From Halanaerobiales bacterium (GTDB lineage Bacteria; Bacillota; Halanaerobiia; Halanaerobiales; M55B127), in assembly GCA_018334565.1 (NCBI GenBank), contig JAGXLU010000014.1:1-47300 (forward strand): a stretch of 47,300 nucleotides of DNA. Reading direction: 5' to 3'. Position numbers and translations under genes: made by a program. Positions 9,243 through 16,842 of this stretch are shown one piece after another; within the stretch, counting starts at the first letter, position 1, and every line of letters starts with the position of its first letter. A model generated the notes under the pieces. It did no database searches and was not told the DNA's origin. It worked only from the letters and a program-made list of their open reading frames with translations.

Positions 9243-9467
9243 TTGGATAAAAAGGAAGTCAAAAAAGTTCTAGATCAAATCAGGCCTGGACTTCAGGCCG
9301 ATGGTGGAGATGTAGATCTTGTTGAAATAACTGAAGACGGTATAGTCAAGGTAAGGCTAGTAGGAGCCTGTCACGGCTGCCCAATGGCAACCTTAACCTT
9401 AAAGAATGGTATAGAAAGAACACTAAAAAAGAAAATTCCTGAAGTTAAAGAAGTAGTCTCTGTTTAA
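9243..9467 (+). CDS. NifU-like C-terminal domain protein (Nfu Fe-S carrier)
   Basis: Small cytosolic Fe-S cluster scaffold or carrier of 74 residues. It consists of a single Nfu domain with LQADGGDVDLV and the cluster-binding motif CHGCPMA (C-x2-C), whose cysteines bridge a cluster between two subunits. The longest frame begins with TTG at 9228, but that codon overlaps the ribosome site GGAGGTG (9230-9236). The TTG at 9243 is spaced correctly and is chosen. Likely role is supplying clusters to Fe-S enzymes, of which this window has several. A good terminator follows. Confidence 0.9.
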   Translation: MDKKEVKKVLDQIRPGLQADGGDVDLVEITEDGIVKVRLVGACHGCPMATLTLKNGIERTLKKKIPEVKEVVSV

Positions 9468-9476
9468 TTAAAATAT

Positions 9477-9509
9477 AAGCACCCTGCAAAAGGGTGCTTT
9501 AATTTTTTT
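9477..9509 (+). terminator. intrinsic terminator after the Nfu gene
   Basis: Perfect 9-bp stem AAGCACCCT / AGGGTGCTT (9477-9485, 9491-9499), 5-base loop, then a T-tract to 9509. It may also serve the convergent ylbF gene. Confidence 0.85.
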
Positions 9510-9861
9510 ATTCTGCACTAACTTCATTTTCAATACCAAGTTCTAAATCTCCAAATATAATATTTTGAATGTCATTTAGCAAAATATTTACTCTATATTC
9601 TGCCTGCAAGTATTTTTTTATATCTGAATTTAATTCTATTAATTCCCTTAAGTTCTCTAATTTATCCTTTTCTTCTGACGTCAATTCATCTCCAGACATC
9701 TGTTTGGCCTGCAGTTTTATCTGCTCTTTTTGAAAATCCATTAACATCTCTTTGGTTTTTTCATTAGCTATTATCTTCTTTCTTATTTCCAGATAGTTTT
9801 TATATTCTTCGGATTCCTTGACACTTTTTGATAATCTGTTAGCTATATCATACACAGACAT
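9508..9861 (-). CDS. YlbF/YmcA family protein
   Basis: All-helical protein of 117 residues of the Com_YlbF family (PF06133). The family includes B. subtilis YlbF and YmcA, which form the Y-complex with YaaT and act on RNase Y-dependent mRNA maturation, affecting competence, sporulation and biofilm. The signature region KIIANEKTKEMLMDFQ near residue 29 and predicted heptad-rich helices fit. The ATG has a GGAGGG site. Whether it is the YlbF, YmcA or YheA-like paralogue cannot be decided here. Confidence 0.75.
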   Translation of the reverse strand: MSVYDIANRLSKSVKESEEYKNYLEIRKKIIANEKTKEMLMDFQKEQIKLQAKQMSGDELTSEEKDKLENLRELIELNSDIKKYLQAEYRVNILLNDIQNIIFGDLELGIENEVSAE

Positions 9862-9946
9862 TAGCCATCCCTCCTCAATAAATATTTTCTTAAATTTATT
9901 AATGCCTTATTATTTATAATATCATAAAATTACTATCTTTGTAAAT

Positions 9947-11641
9947 TTAACTAACGTCATCGTTTTGACCTTTAATATTTTTATCCGCCTTCTCTACAGC
10001 ATCTACAGTTGAAGACAATATGTTCGCATTCTCATAAAAGATATTATCCTCACCTACTAAATCTATTATACCCAAATTCTTTAGTATCTTATATTTTTTT
10101 TGATTTATTCCAGATATCAAGACTTCTCTGTCCTTATTTTGTACATTTTTAATAAATCTTTTCAACTCATTTATGGTTGTAATATCAATATTATCTATAT
10201 TTCTCAGACGGAGGACATATCCACAACCGGCTTCTGTAACATTTTCTAGTTTTTCTTTGAAATTTTCAGCAGAACTAAAATTAAAATCTCCAACCATATC
10301 CAGGATGAGATACTCATCATCTGCTATTTCTTGCGGAGCTGTTTTTTTAAGTTTGGAATGAGCTTTCTCGTCATATATAAGATGATCGACTTTTGGTTCA
10401 GAACTATTTTTCAGCACAGAAATTAATGAAAGAATAACACCCAAATAAACCGCATATTCTATCCTTGGTGAACTAATAGTTGCAATAAAAGTTATGATAA
10501 AAACAAGCGTATCCGCTTTTGTTGCTCTGATTAATTCTTTTACCTCAGATATATCAATCATGTTGTAGGCAACTAATAAAACAAGTGCTGCTAGAGAAGA
10601 AATTGGAATGTACTTGATAAAAAAGTTAAAGAATATGATAAAAAATAAAATAGCTATTGCGGATAACAATTCAGAAATCCTTGTTTTAGCCCCTCTTTGA
10701 TAGTTAGCGAAAGTATTAGTAAATGAGGCTGAACTGGCAAATCCATTAAAAAATGAAAGACCAAAATTCATAAATCCCTGACTGATAAACTCTTTATTGA
10801 TGTCCAGTTCTTCGTTGCTTCTATGGGAAATCGACTTAACAACTGCTAAAGTTTGAATTAATCCCACAATGGCAACAGCTAATGATTTAGTAGATAAATT
10901 GAGGATTAAATTCAGTTTTAAAGGAGGTATGCTTATTTTAAACTCACTTAAATTGATGTAACCAACAGTATTTATAATATTATTAAAACCTGATAGCATC
11001 ACAATTATAGTTACAATAAGTACCCCCAATAAATACGAGGGTATTTTATAAATACTTTTTTCCGCAACAATTATTATTAAAATGGTAGTTAATCCCAAAA
11101 TAAGTGATATAAAATTAATAGAAGATAAATTTAAAATCAAGTTATATAATTCCATATAAACATTATAAGTCCTATCAATACTTACCCCTAAGAGATTATT
11201 AATTTGCCCTACCCCTATTATAATAGCTGCTCCTGTCGTCAAACCTACTATCACAGGATGAGAAACATATCTAACAAGTTTACCCAGCTTTAAAACACCC
11301 GCTAAAATTTGGAACACACCTACTAAGAATGTAAGCATGATGACAGTTTCTAAGTACCTGTTATCCTGAACATGACTGAGGTTACTGGCGATAGCCATTG
11401 CCATCAAATTTGTAGGGCCTACAATCATATAATTAGATGTGCCGGTTAAAGAAGAAATAACTTTAGATATTATGGTTGTATATAAACCATAAATAGGGTT
11501 AAGACCTGCAATTAAGGCGTATGCCATATTTTGCGGTATAGATAAAGATGCCACAGATAGGCCAGCTGAAAAATCTTTTTTTAGATAATTTATTTTATAA
11601 CCCTTAAGGGTATTTATGAAGTTTTTGCCTTCGTTTTTCAT
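9947..11641 (-). CDS. SulP family anion transporter with STAS domain
   Basis: Inner-membrane anion carrier (sulfate, bicarbonate or related anions) of 564 residues. The N-terminal signature SVASLSIPQNMAYALIAGL, about ten to twelve membrane helices to residue 410, and a cytosolic STAS domain (about 445-545, ILDMVGDFNFSSAENF) are all present. The longest frame starts with GTG at 11650, but the ATG at 11641 is better placed relative to GGTGAT and is chosen. Downstream of a DUF362/ferredoxin gene with 21 bases between, so probably cotranscribed with it. Substrate is not determined by sequence. Confidence 0.88.
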   Translation of the reverse strand: MKNEGKNFINTLKGYKINYLKKDFSAGLSVASLSIPQNMAYALIAGLNPIYGLYTTIISKVISSLTGTSNYMIVGPTNLMAMAIASNLSHVQDNRYLETVIMLTFLVGVFQILAGVLKLGKLVRYVSHPVIVGLTTGAAIIIGVGQINNLLGVSIDRTYNVYMELYNLILNLSSINFISLILGLTTILIIIVAEKSIYKIPSYLLGVLIVTIIVMLSGFNNIINTVGYINLSEFKISIPPLKLNLILNLSTKSLAVAIVGLIQTLAVVKSISHRSNEELDINKEFISQGFMNFGLSFFNGFASSASFTNTFANYQRGAKTRISELLSAIAILFFIIFFNFFIKYIPISSLAALVLLVAYNMIDISEVKELIRATKADTLVFIITFIATISSPRIEYAVYLGVILSLISVLKNSSEPKVDHLIYDEKAHSKLKKTAPQEIADDEYLILDMVGDFNFSSAENFKEKLENVTEAGCGYVLRLRNIDNIDITTINELKRFIKNVQNKDREVLISGINQKKYKILKNLGIIDLVGEDNIFYENANILSSTVDAVEKADKNIKGQNDDVS

Positions 11642-11662
11642 AATAATCACCGGACTTTTTAA

Positions 11663-12802
11663 TTAAAAAAACAATTTCCCTAAAAGAGGTTTTTTGATTT
11701 TAACCGCCTGATAAGAACACAATTCCTGACAGCAATAACACCTTATACATCCATTCAGATCTACTACAGGATAATCAGTTAATTCTATAGCTTCAGCCGG
11801 ACAATTATCTGCACAGACTCCACACTGCACACATTTTTCTTTATCAAATACAGGCCGAGGCTTTAATAATTTATTTACTATATTAGCTAAAAAAGGTGGT
11901 AAGTCCTTAATGTTTCGAGTATCTGACTGATCAATATCTGGTATTTTTGTGTTTTTAGCAGGGATTAATCGATCTCCTTGTATATCTAATTCAGTAAAAC
12001 TACCTATCAATCCTCTTTTAGCTGCTTGATTTATAGTGGGAATGTCAGTCGGCTCCACATTAAACAAATAAGCACCCGCCACATCTAAAGCAAAACAGGA
12101 GGGTGAAGCCATTAAATAATTAAATTTTCTCTTATCCCCAGCTGAAGGACCGGCCCCTTCCATACCTACTATCGCATCCATAATATTAAGCTGTGGTGAA
12201 ATAAGCCTGGCTAAATCTATCAGCATTAAAGCAAAGTTTTCTGCCTCTGGCATTCTTAAATGATATTCAGCCTTTTTCATACCAGGAATAATTCCAAATA
12301 GATTTTTTACAGAACCTGTATATCTCATAAACGAATGGGTCTTTAGTTTGGACATGTTAATTACTAAGTCGGCCTCTCTTATAAAATCACAAATTTGAAA
12401 AGACTTAACCAATAGTCCATCTGTAAAAGAAACCTTTGTAGATTTAGTATTATAATTTAATTTAATATTTTCTTCTTCAGCCAGGTCATAAAAACCAGTC
12501 TTTTTGTAAATACTTTTGAGTCTGCCTTCAGTAAACGGCCCGCCTGGACTGTCACCTAAAATAATCTCGCAGTCCATTTTTTTCAACTCTCGAATTACAT
12601 ATTTAATTACATTAGGATGAGTAGTAACAACATCTTCAGGTTTTTTACCTAAAAGCATATTTGGTTTTATAACAACTGTATTTCCTGAATTGACAAAACT
12701 TTCGATACTCCCCATATGGCCTAAAATATTTTTAACTGCTGCTTTTATGTTATTATCCTGATAATCATCACACTTTTTTACCACAACCATATTTTCCTGC
12801 AT
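11663..12802 (-). CDS. DUF362 protein with C-terminal 2x[4Fe-4S] ferredoxin domain
   Basis: Cytosolic protein of 379 residues. Residues 1-300 form a DUF362 domain (VVIKPNMLLG, LGDSPGGPFT, INMSKLKTHSFMRYTGSVKN), and the C-terminus has two ferredoxin motifs, CVQCGVCADNC and CIRCYCCQELC, each giving C-x2-C-x2-C-x3-C. The family is widespread in anaerobes and is suspected of redox or cofactor work, but no reaction is established. The ATG has AGGTGA upstream and a good promoter at 12846-12874. It precedes the SulP gene. The link between the two functions is unclear. Confidence 0.85.
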   Translation of the reverse strand: MQENMVVVKKCDDYQDNNIKAAVKNILGHMGSIESFVNSGNTVVIKPNMLLGKKPEDVVTTHPNVIKYVIRELKKMDCEIILGDSPGGPFTEGRLKSIYKKTGFYDLAEEENIKLNYNTKSTKVSFTDGLLVKSFQICDFIREADLVINMSKLKTHSFMRYTGSVKNLFGIIPGMKKAEYHLRMPEAENFALMLIDLARLISPQLNIMDAIVGMEGAGPSAGDKRKFNYLMASPSCFALDVAGAYLFNVEPTDIPTINQAAKRGLIGSFTELDIQGDRLIPAKNTKIPDIDQSDTRNIKDLPPFLANIVNKLLKPRPVFDKEKCVQCGVCADNCPAEAIELTDYPVVDLNGCIRCYCCQELCSYQAVKIKKPLLGKLFF

Positions 12803-12845
12803 ATTTTCACCTAATTTTTTAGATATTTATAAACTATTTGAGTTT

Positions 12846-12874
12846 ATAATAGCACAGCATTTTTAGTTATTCAA
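12846..12874 (-). promoter_or_regulatory. sigma-A promoter of the DUF362 gene
   Basis: Minus-strand -35 TTGAAT (12874-12869), 17-base spacer, -10 TATTAT (12851-12846), 44 bases before the start codon. Confidence 0.65.
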
Positions 12875-12896
12875 TTATTAATCTCTTATAAATTAA

Positions 12897-12922
12897 AATC
12901 TGCCCTTTTTAAAGGACAGATT
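12897..12922 (-). terminator. terminator of the betaine transport operon
   Basis: A 12-bp stem with one G-U pair on the minus strand (AATCTGTCCTTT / AAAGGGCAGATT) starting 15 bases after the permease stop codon, followed by TTAATTT. Confidence 0.75.
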
Positions 12923-12936
12923 ATACATATCAAATA

Positions 12937-13779
12937 TTATTCTCTTCCAAACATTCTATCAAGAACCATAGCTATAATAACAACTCCCAGGCCGGCTTCA
13001 AAACCAAGTCCTATATCTACTACATTTAGTGATCTTAAGACTGGTTTTCCAAGGCCCCCTGCTCCAATCATAGCTGCAATGACAACCATAGAAAGAGAGA
13101 GCATGATGCATTGGTTAATACCCATCATAATAGAAGGCATTGCTCCCGGCAGTTCAATTTTCATTAAGATTTCCCACCAGTTTGCCCCAAAAGCATGGCC
13201 GGCTTCTTTTAGTTCGTCATCTACCTGTTGAATTCCTAAGTAGGTTAATCTGATGGGTGGTGCTATAGCAAAGACAACTGTTGCTATAACACCGGAAACT
13301 GTACCCAGACCAAAAAACATCAGAGCAGGAATAAGATATACAAAGGGAGGTATGGTCTGCATAAAGTCCAAAATTGGCCTTGTTATTAAATCTATAATTT
13401 TACTGTGAGCCTTTATTATACCGATTGGAATACCTATAATCAAAGCAACTACCACTGAAGTAATAATTGAAGCTAATGTCGTTAACAGAGGATCCCACAT
13501 CTGAAGATTAAATACAAGACCTAATCCAAGTGCTACAAATATCGATAGTTTGTAATTTTTCAATCCCCAAGCTAAAATTGCAAATATTAATATAAAAACA
13601 AGTGGATGAAAATAAGATAATAAAGCTTCAAAGTTATTTACCATCCATTCTATAATACCTGCGAATCCTTCCAGTGGCCCACTAAAGTTATTGATAAGGA
13701 AGTTTACTAAAAATTCTACCCAATTGCCAATGGGTATTTTAGTACTAATTAATTGTGATATATTATTAACTTTAATCAA
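12937..13779 (-). CDS. glycine betaine/proline ABC transporter permease (OpuAB/ProW)
   Basis: Membrane subunit of a betaine importer, 280 residues, with about six to seven helices and the coupling loop EAGHAFGANWWEILMKIELPGAMPS near residue 206 that docks on the ATPase. Third gene of the betaine operon. The start is uncertain: the longest frame begins with TTG at 13779 directly abutting the only ribosome site (AAGGGG), and there is no in-frame ATG, GTG or TTG at normal spacing; an ATT is next. Regulation is probably osmotic through the operon promoter at 16136-16164. Confidence 0.9.
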   Translation of the reverse strand: MIKVNNISQLISTKIPIGNWVEFLVNFLINNFSGPLEGFAGIIEWMVNNFEALLSYFHPLVFILIFAILAWGLKNYKLSIFVALGLGLVFNLQMWDPLLTTLASIITSVVVALIIGIPIGIIKAHSKIIDLITRPILDFMQTIPPFVYLIPALMFFGLGTVSGVIATVVFAIAPPIRLTYLGIQQVDDELKEAGHAFGANWWEILMKIELPGAMPSIMMGINQCIMLSLSMVVIAAMIGAGGLGKPVLRSLNVVDIGLGFEAGLGVVIIAMVLDRMFGRE

Positions 13780-13800
13780 CCCCTTTTAATAATATTTTAA

Positions 13801-13826
13801 TAGCGGCATTTTTTTAAATGCCGCTA
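13801..13826 (-). other. intercistronic hairpin between betaine-binding protein and permease genes
   Basis: Perfect 11-bp inverted repeat TAGCGGCATTT / AAATGCCGCTA with a 4-base loop, 19 bases after the binding-protein stop codon. It lacks a strong U-tract, so partial termination or 3'-end protection is more likely than full termination. Confidence 0.7.
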
Positions 13827-13844
13827 GTTTAATTCTTTATTATT

Positions 13845-14792
13845 TTAGTTATTTTCTACTTTTTCTCTAATTACTTTTCGCCCCATTCTTCCATCAGTTG
13901 AATCTACACCATAAACCCATTGATTTACTACATCTAGATTGTTTGAAATCCATTTTTTAGCAACAACTTCAGGATCCATCTCCTGTCTTTTATACATATC
14001 TATCCATTGATTCTGCATAGGGGCTGTTACCTTAAATTCAGTTAAGAATTTATATACATTTGGGTTTGCCTCTTCAAAGCCAGTTCGTACAACAGTTAAT
14101 ACCCGTTCTCCACTACCCCAAATTCCTTTTGGGTCATCTAAATATTTAATATCAAACATAACATTCATATAATGGGGTTTCCAAGCATTGAATGCTATCC
14201 ATTCATCATTATTAACAGCTCTCTTAACGGAAGTCAGCATACCAGCTGTACTACTTGCTTTAAGCTGCCAATCATTTAAATTATAAGTGCCATTATCAAT
14301 AGCATCGTTAATGATCAGATTTCCTTCATTACCGGGTTCAATACCGTATATTGTTTTATCAAATTTATCAGCATATTCGTTTAGATCTTCAAAAGAATGA
14401 ACACCTGCCTGATAAACATATTCGGGTATTGCTGTTTTATAAACAACATCCCATAAATTAACTCTTACATTTTTAATTGATCCTTTTTCTTCATATTTAT
14501 CAAAGTGGATCTTCATCGTAGGCATCCAATTACCTAAAAAGATATCTAAATCACCGGTATCCATGCCTTTAAAAACGATTGCCTGAGATCCACTAGTCAT
14601 TGCTGTTTCATAACCTAAATAATCTAATACCTTCCTAGCTACATGAGTTTTTACAGTTACTCCCGGCCACTGTACATAACCAAAATCAATGGTTTCATCA
14701 TCTTCGGCTGCCAATCCAGTATTAGAACCTATAGATACTAATGACAAACTAAATACTAAGACCAATAAAACAGCTAATATTTTTCTTTTCAT
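13845..14792 (-). CDS. glycine betaine-binding protein of ABC transporter (OpuAC/ProX)
   Basis: Periplasmic substrate-binding protein of 315 residues. A signal peptide occupies about residues 1-29 (MKRKILAVLL..., ending NTGLAAEDD) with no lipobox cysteine. Tryptophans in YVQWPGV, GNWMPTM and NAWKPHYM fit the aromatic cage that holds quaternary ammonium groups in the OpuAC fold. It lies between the ATPase and permease genes, a different order from B. subtilis opuA, where the permease is second. The ATG has a GGAGGG site. Exact ligand (betaine, proline betaine, carnitine) is not resolved. Confidence 0.9.
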   Translation of the reverse strand: MKRKILAVLLVLVFSLSLVSIGSNTGLAAEDDETIDFGYVQWPGVTVKTHVARKVLDYLGYETAMTSGSQAIVFKGMDTGDLDIFLGNWMPTMKIHFDKYEEKGSIKNVRVNLWDVVYKTAIPEYVYQAGVHSFEDLNEYADKFDKTIYGIEPGNEGNLIINDAIDNGTYNLNDWQLKASSTAGMLTSVKRAVNNDEWIAFNAWKPHYMNVMFDIKYLDDPKGIWGSGERVLTVVRTGFEEANPNVYKFLTEFKVTAPMQNQWIDMYKRQEMDPEVVAKKWISNNLDVVNQWVYGVDSTDGRMGRKVIREKVENN

Positions 14793-14857
14793 TTTGTAAA
14801 AAACCCTCCTAGAGTAATTTTTTACGCTTCTTATTTATATTGTAACTTTTTAATGAT

Positions 14858-16048
14858 TTATTGATCAAACTTTCCTTCTGATGCTAAATTAGCCAATACA
14901 TTTGTTTTAACAATAACTCCTAATAACTTATTATCATCATTTGTGACAGGTAAAGGTACATTGAGATCTGCTATATCAGCAAATAATTTTTTTAAATTAT
15001 CCTCCGGATCAGCATTTGTAATATCCTTTATAATGTCAGTAAACTTGAGGTCATCATTATTGATAACATCAACTACATCTTCGATATATATTATACCTTT
15101 ATACTCCTTATTTCTATTAACTACAAAAAGGCTGCCCAGTTCATTGTTCTTCATTTTGTGAAGGGCAGTTCTTGGACCATCCTGAGGATATAAAAGTGCT
15201 ATCGCTTGAGTCATGATATCCTTGGCAGTTAGAACTCTAGAACGATTAACATCCTCCACAAAGTTTTCAACATAATCATTAGTTGCATTTGTCAATATAT
15301 CTTCATGATCTCCAATTTGTATTATCTTACCCTCCTTCATAATAGCAATCCTATCTCCCAGTTTTAGAGCCTCATCGAGATCATGGGTAATAAAAAGGAT
15401 TGTCCGCTTCATTTCTTCATATAAATCTAATAATTTATTTTGCATTTCTTTTTTAATTAAAGGATCAAGAGCACTAAAAGGTTCATCCATCAGTAAAATT
15501 TCAGGATCAACAGCTAAGGCTCTTGCGAGACCAACCCTCTGCTGCATTCCACCACTTAACTGCTCAGGATATTGATCCTCCCAACCGTCTAGGCCAACTG
15601 CATTTAAAGCCTCTTTAGATCTTTTTATTCTTTGTTGTTTTTCAACCTTTTGAATTTCAAGTCCAAACATGGCATTTTCCAATACTGTTCTATGGGGTAA
15701 GAGAGCAAAGTTTTGAAAAACCATACCAAATTCTTTTTCCCTAAACTCTCTTAATTCTTTTTTATCAAAACCTAAGACTTCCTGTCCATCAACTTTAATT
15801 GATCCCGCTGTGGGTTCGATTAATCTATTTACACATCTGATTAGGGTGGATTTACCGCTGCCGGAAAGACCCATAATAACAAAAATTTCTCCCTCTTCAA
15901 CCTCAAAACTGGCATCATCAACACCAACGGTACTATTATTCTTGTTGAGTACTTCCTGTTTGGTAGAACCATTTTTGATCATTCCAAGGGCTTTCTGCGG
16001 TTGATTACCAAATATCTTGTATAAATTTCTTACTTCTATCTTTCCCAT
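14858..16048 (-). CDS. glycine betaine ABC transporter ATP-binding protein with CBS domains (OpuAA/ProV)
   Basis: ATPase of the betaine importer, 396 residues. Walker A GLSGSGKST, signature LSGGMQQRVG and Walker B ILLMDEPFSALDP are intact. The C-terminal 120 residues form two CBS repeats (around TAKDIMTQAIALL and the final NVPLPVTNDDNKLLGVIVK), which in OpuA-type transporters sense ionic strength and gate transport. The longest frame starts at 16114 but the extra residues are hydrophobic and lack a ribosome site; the ATG at 16048 follows GGGGAGG and is chosen. First gene of the operon. Confidence 0.93.
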   Translation of the reverse strand: MGKIEVRNLYKIFGNQPQKALGMIKNGSTKQEVLNKNNSTVGVDDASFEVEEGEIFVIMGLSGSGKSTLIRCVNRLIEPTAGSIKVDGQEVLGFDKKELREFREKEFGMVFQNFALLPHRTVLENAMFGLEIQKVEKQQRIKRSKEALNAVGLDGWEDQYPEQLSGGMQQRVGLARALAVDPEILLMDEPFSALDPLIKKEMQNKLLDLYEEMKRTILFITHDLDEALKLGDRIAIMKEGKIIQIGDHEDILTNATNDYVENFVEDVNRSRVLTAKDIMTQAIALLYPQDGPRTALHKMKNNELGSLFVVNRNKEYKGIIYIEDVVDVINNDDLKFTDIIKDITNADPEDNLKKLFADIADLNVPLPVTNDDNKLLGVIVKTNVLANLASEGKFDQ

Positions 16049-16102
16049 ATCGCTGCCTCCCCTAATTATTTTTAACATTATAAACAAAAAAATCCAGACA
16101 AA

Positions 16103-16117
16103 TATGTGAATCACATA
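16103..16117. promoter_or_regulatory. 15-bp palindrome, candidate operator of the betaine operon
   Basis: Perfect palindrome TATGTGA-A-TCACATA. Relative to the promoter at 16136-16164 it sits at roughly +12 to +26, a position suited to repression. Which protein binds is unknown. Confidence 0.55.
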
Positions 16118-16135
16118 CCAGCTGGACCGTTTAAA

Positions 16136-16164
16136 ATAATAACAATTATATTCTGTTTTGTCAA
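16136..16164 (-). promoter_or_regulatory. sigma-A promoter of the betaine operon
   Basis: Minus-strand -35 TTGACA (16164-16159, perfect), 17-base spacer, -10 TATTAT (16141-16136). It gives a leader of about 80 bases before the ATPase start. Confidence 0.8.
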
Positions 16165-16171
16165 ATTATAC

Positions 16172-16468
16172 TTAGGAAGCCTTTTCCTTACCCTTTGTTT
16201 TTTCCTTTTGCTCAGGTTTTTTAACCGTTTTTTTGTCTTTATCTTTATTAATATTATTATCCCCATTACCATTATTAACTGTAGTAGTACTACTGTGCTT
16301 ATTATCGGTAGAATAAAAACCGGATCCTTTAAAAATAATTCCGGGGGCACCAATTATTTTTTTGACCTTTGCCCCACACTGAGGACACTCTTTTATGGGT
16401 TCATCTGTTATTTTTTGGAATTCTTCAAATCTACCACAATTTTTGCATTCATATAAATAAGTAGGCAT
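16172..16468 (-). CDS. FmdB family zinc ribbon protein
   Basis: Protein of 98 residues. The N-terminal 40 residues are an FmdB-type zinc ribbon starting MPTYLYECKNC with Zn ligands C8, C11, C28 and C31. The rest is a low-complexity hydrophilic tail rich in Asn, Asp and Lys. FmdB-like proteins are widespread and were first suggested to be regulators in methylotrophs, but function is unproven. GGAGG precedes the ATG. It ends just upstream of the betaine promoter on the same strand, without an obvious terminator. Confidence 0.85.
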   Translation of the reverse strand: MPTYLYECKNCGRFEEFQKITDEPIKECPQCGAKVKKIIGAPGIIFKGSGFYSTDNKHSSTTTVNNGNGDNNINKDKDKKTVKKPEQKEKTKGKEKAS

Positions 16469-16566
16469 CTTAAATTTCCTCCTTGTCAGAATTGCTATAT
16501 ATATTTATTTTTTACATATTATTAATTTATACCATAAATAGATAAGAAGTCAAGTTATTTATCTCT

Positions 16567-16842
16567 TTAACTTTTATTATATCTGTTCATATACCCCCAG
16601 TAATTATATACCTCTATTGCTAAGTATAGTAAAAAAAGCAGCCATCTTGAGATCGAAATAAAGTATATACTACCTATTAAGGTTGAAATTATTATTGCAT
16701 ATAAACTGATCTTTTTACCGAGATCTAACTTTATGATCTGCCAGGGAGCCAAGCTTAAGCCGACAAATGCACCTGCTTCAACCTGAAAAATCAAACCAGC
16801 CAACCCCACAATAATAAAAATAACTAATAAAAATGCATCCAT
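16567..16842 (-). CDS. small membrane protein, unknown function
   Basis: Unrecognised 91-residue protein with about three hydrophobic segments (residues 3-20, 45-60, 62-83). The start ATG overlaps the stop of rlmD by one base (TAATG) and its AGGAGG ribosome site lies inside the last codons of rlmD, so translation is coupled to it. No functional link to rRNA methylation is evident. Confidence 0.7.
   Translation of the reverse strand: MDAFLLVIFIIVGLAGLIFQVEAGAFVGLSLAPWQIIKLDLGKKISLYAIIISTLIGSIYFISISRWLLFLLYLAIEVYNYWGYMNRYNKS

Noticed and set aside
16103-16117. CRP/FNR site
   Set aside because: TGTGA and TCACA arms are one base apart rather than six, so it does not fit the CRP/FNR spacing.
16111-16353. 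80-aa minus-strand frame overlapping fmdB
   Set aside because: It is an out-of-frame overlap of the FmdB gene and the betaine promoter; no independent coding signal.
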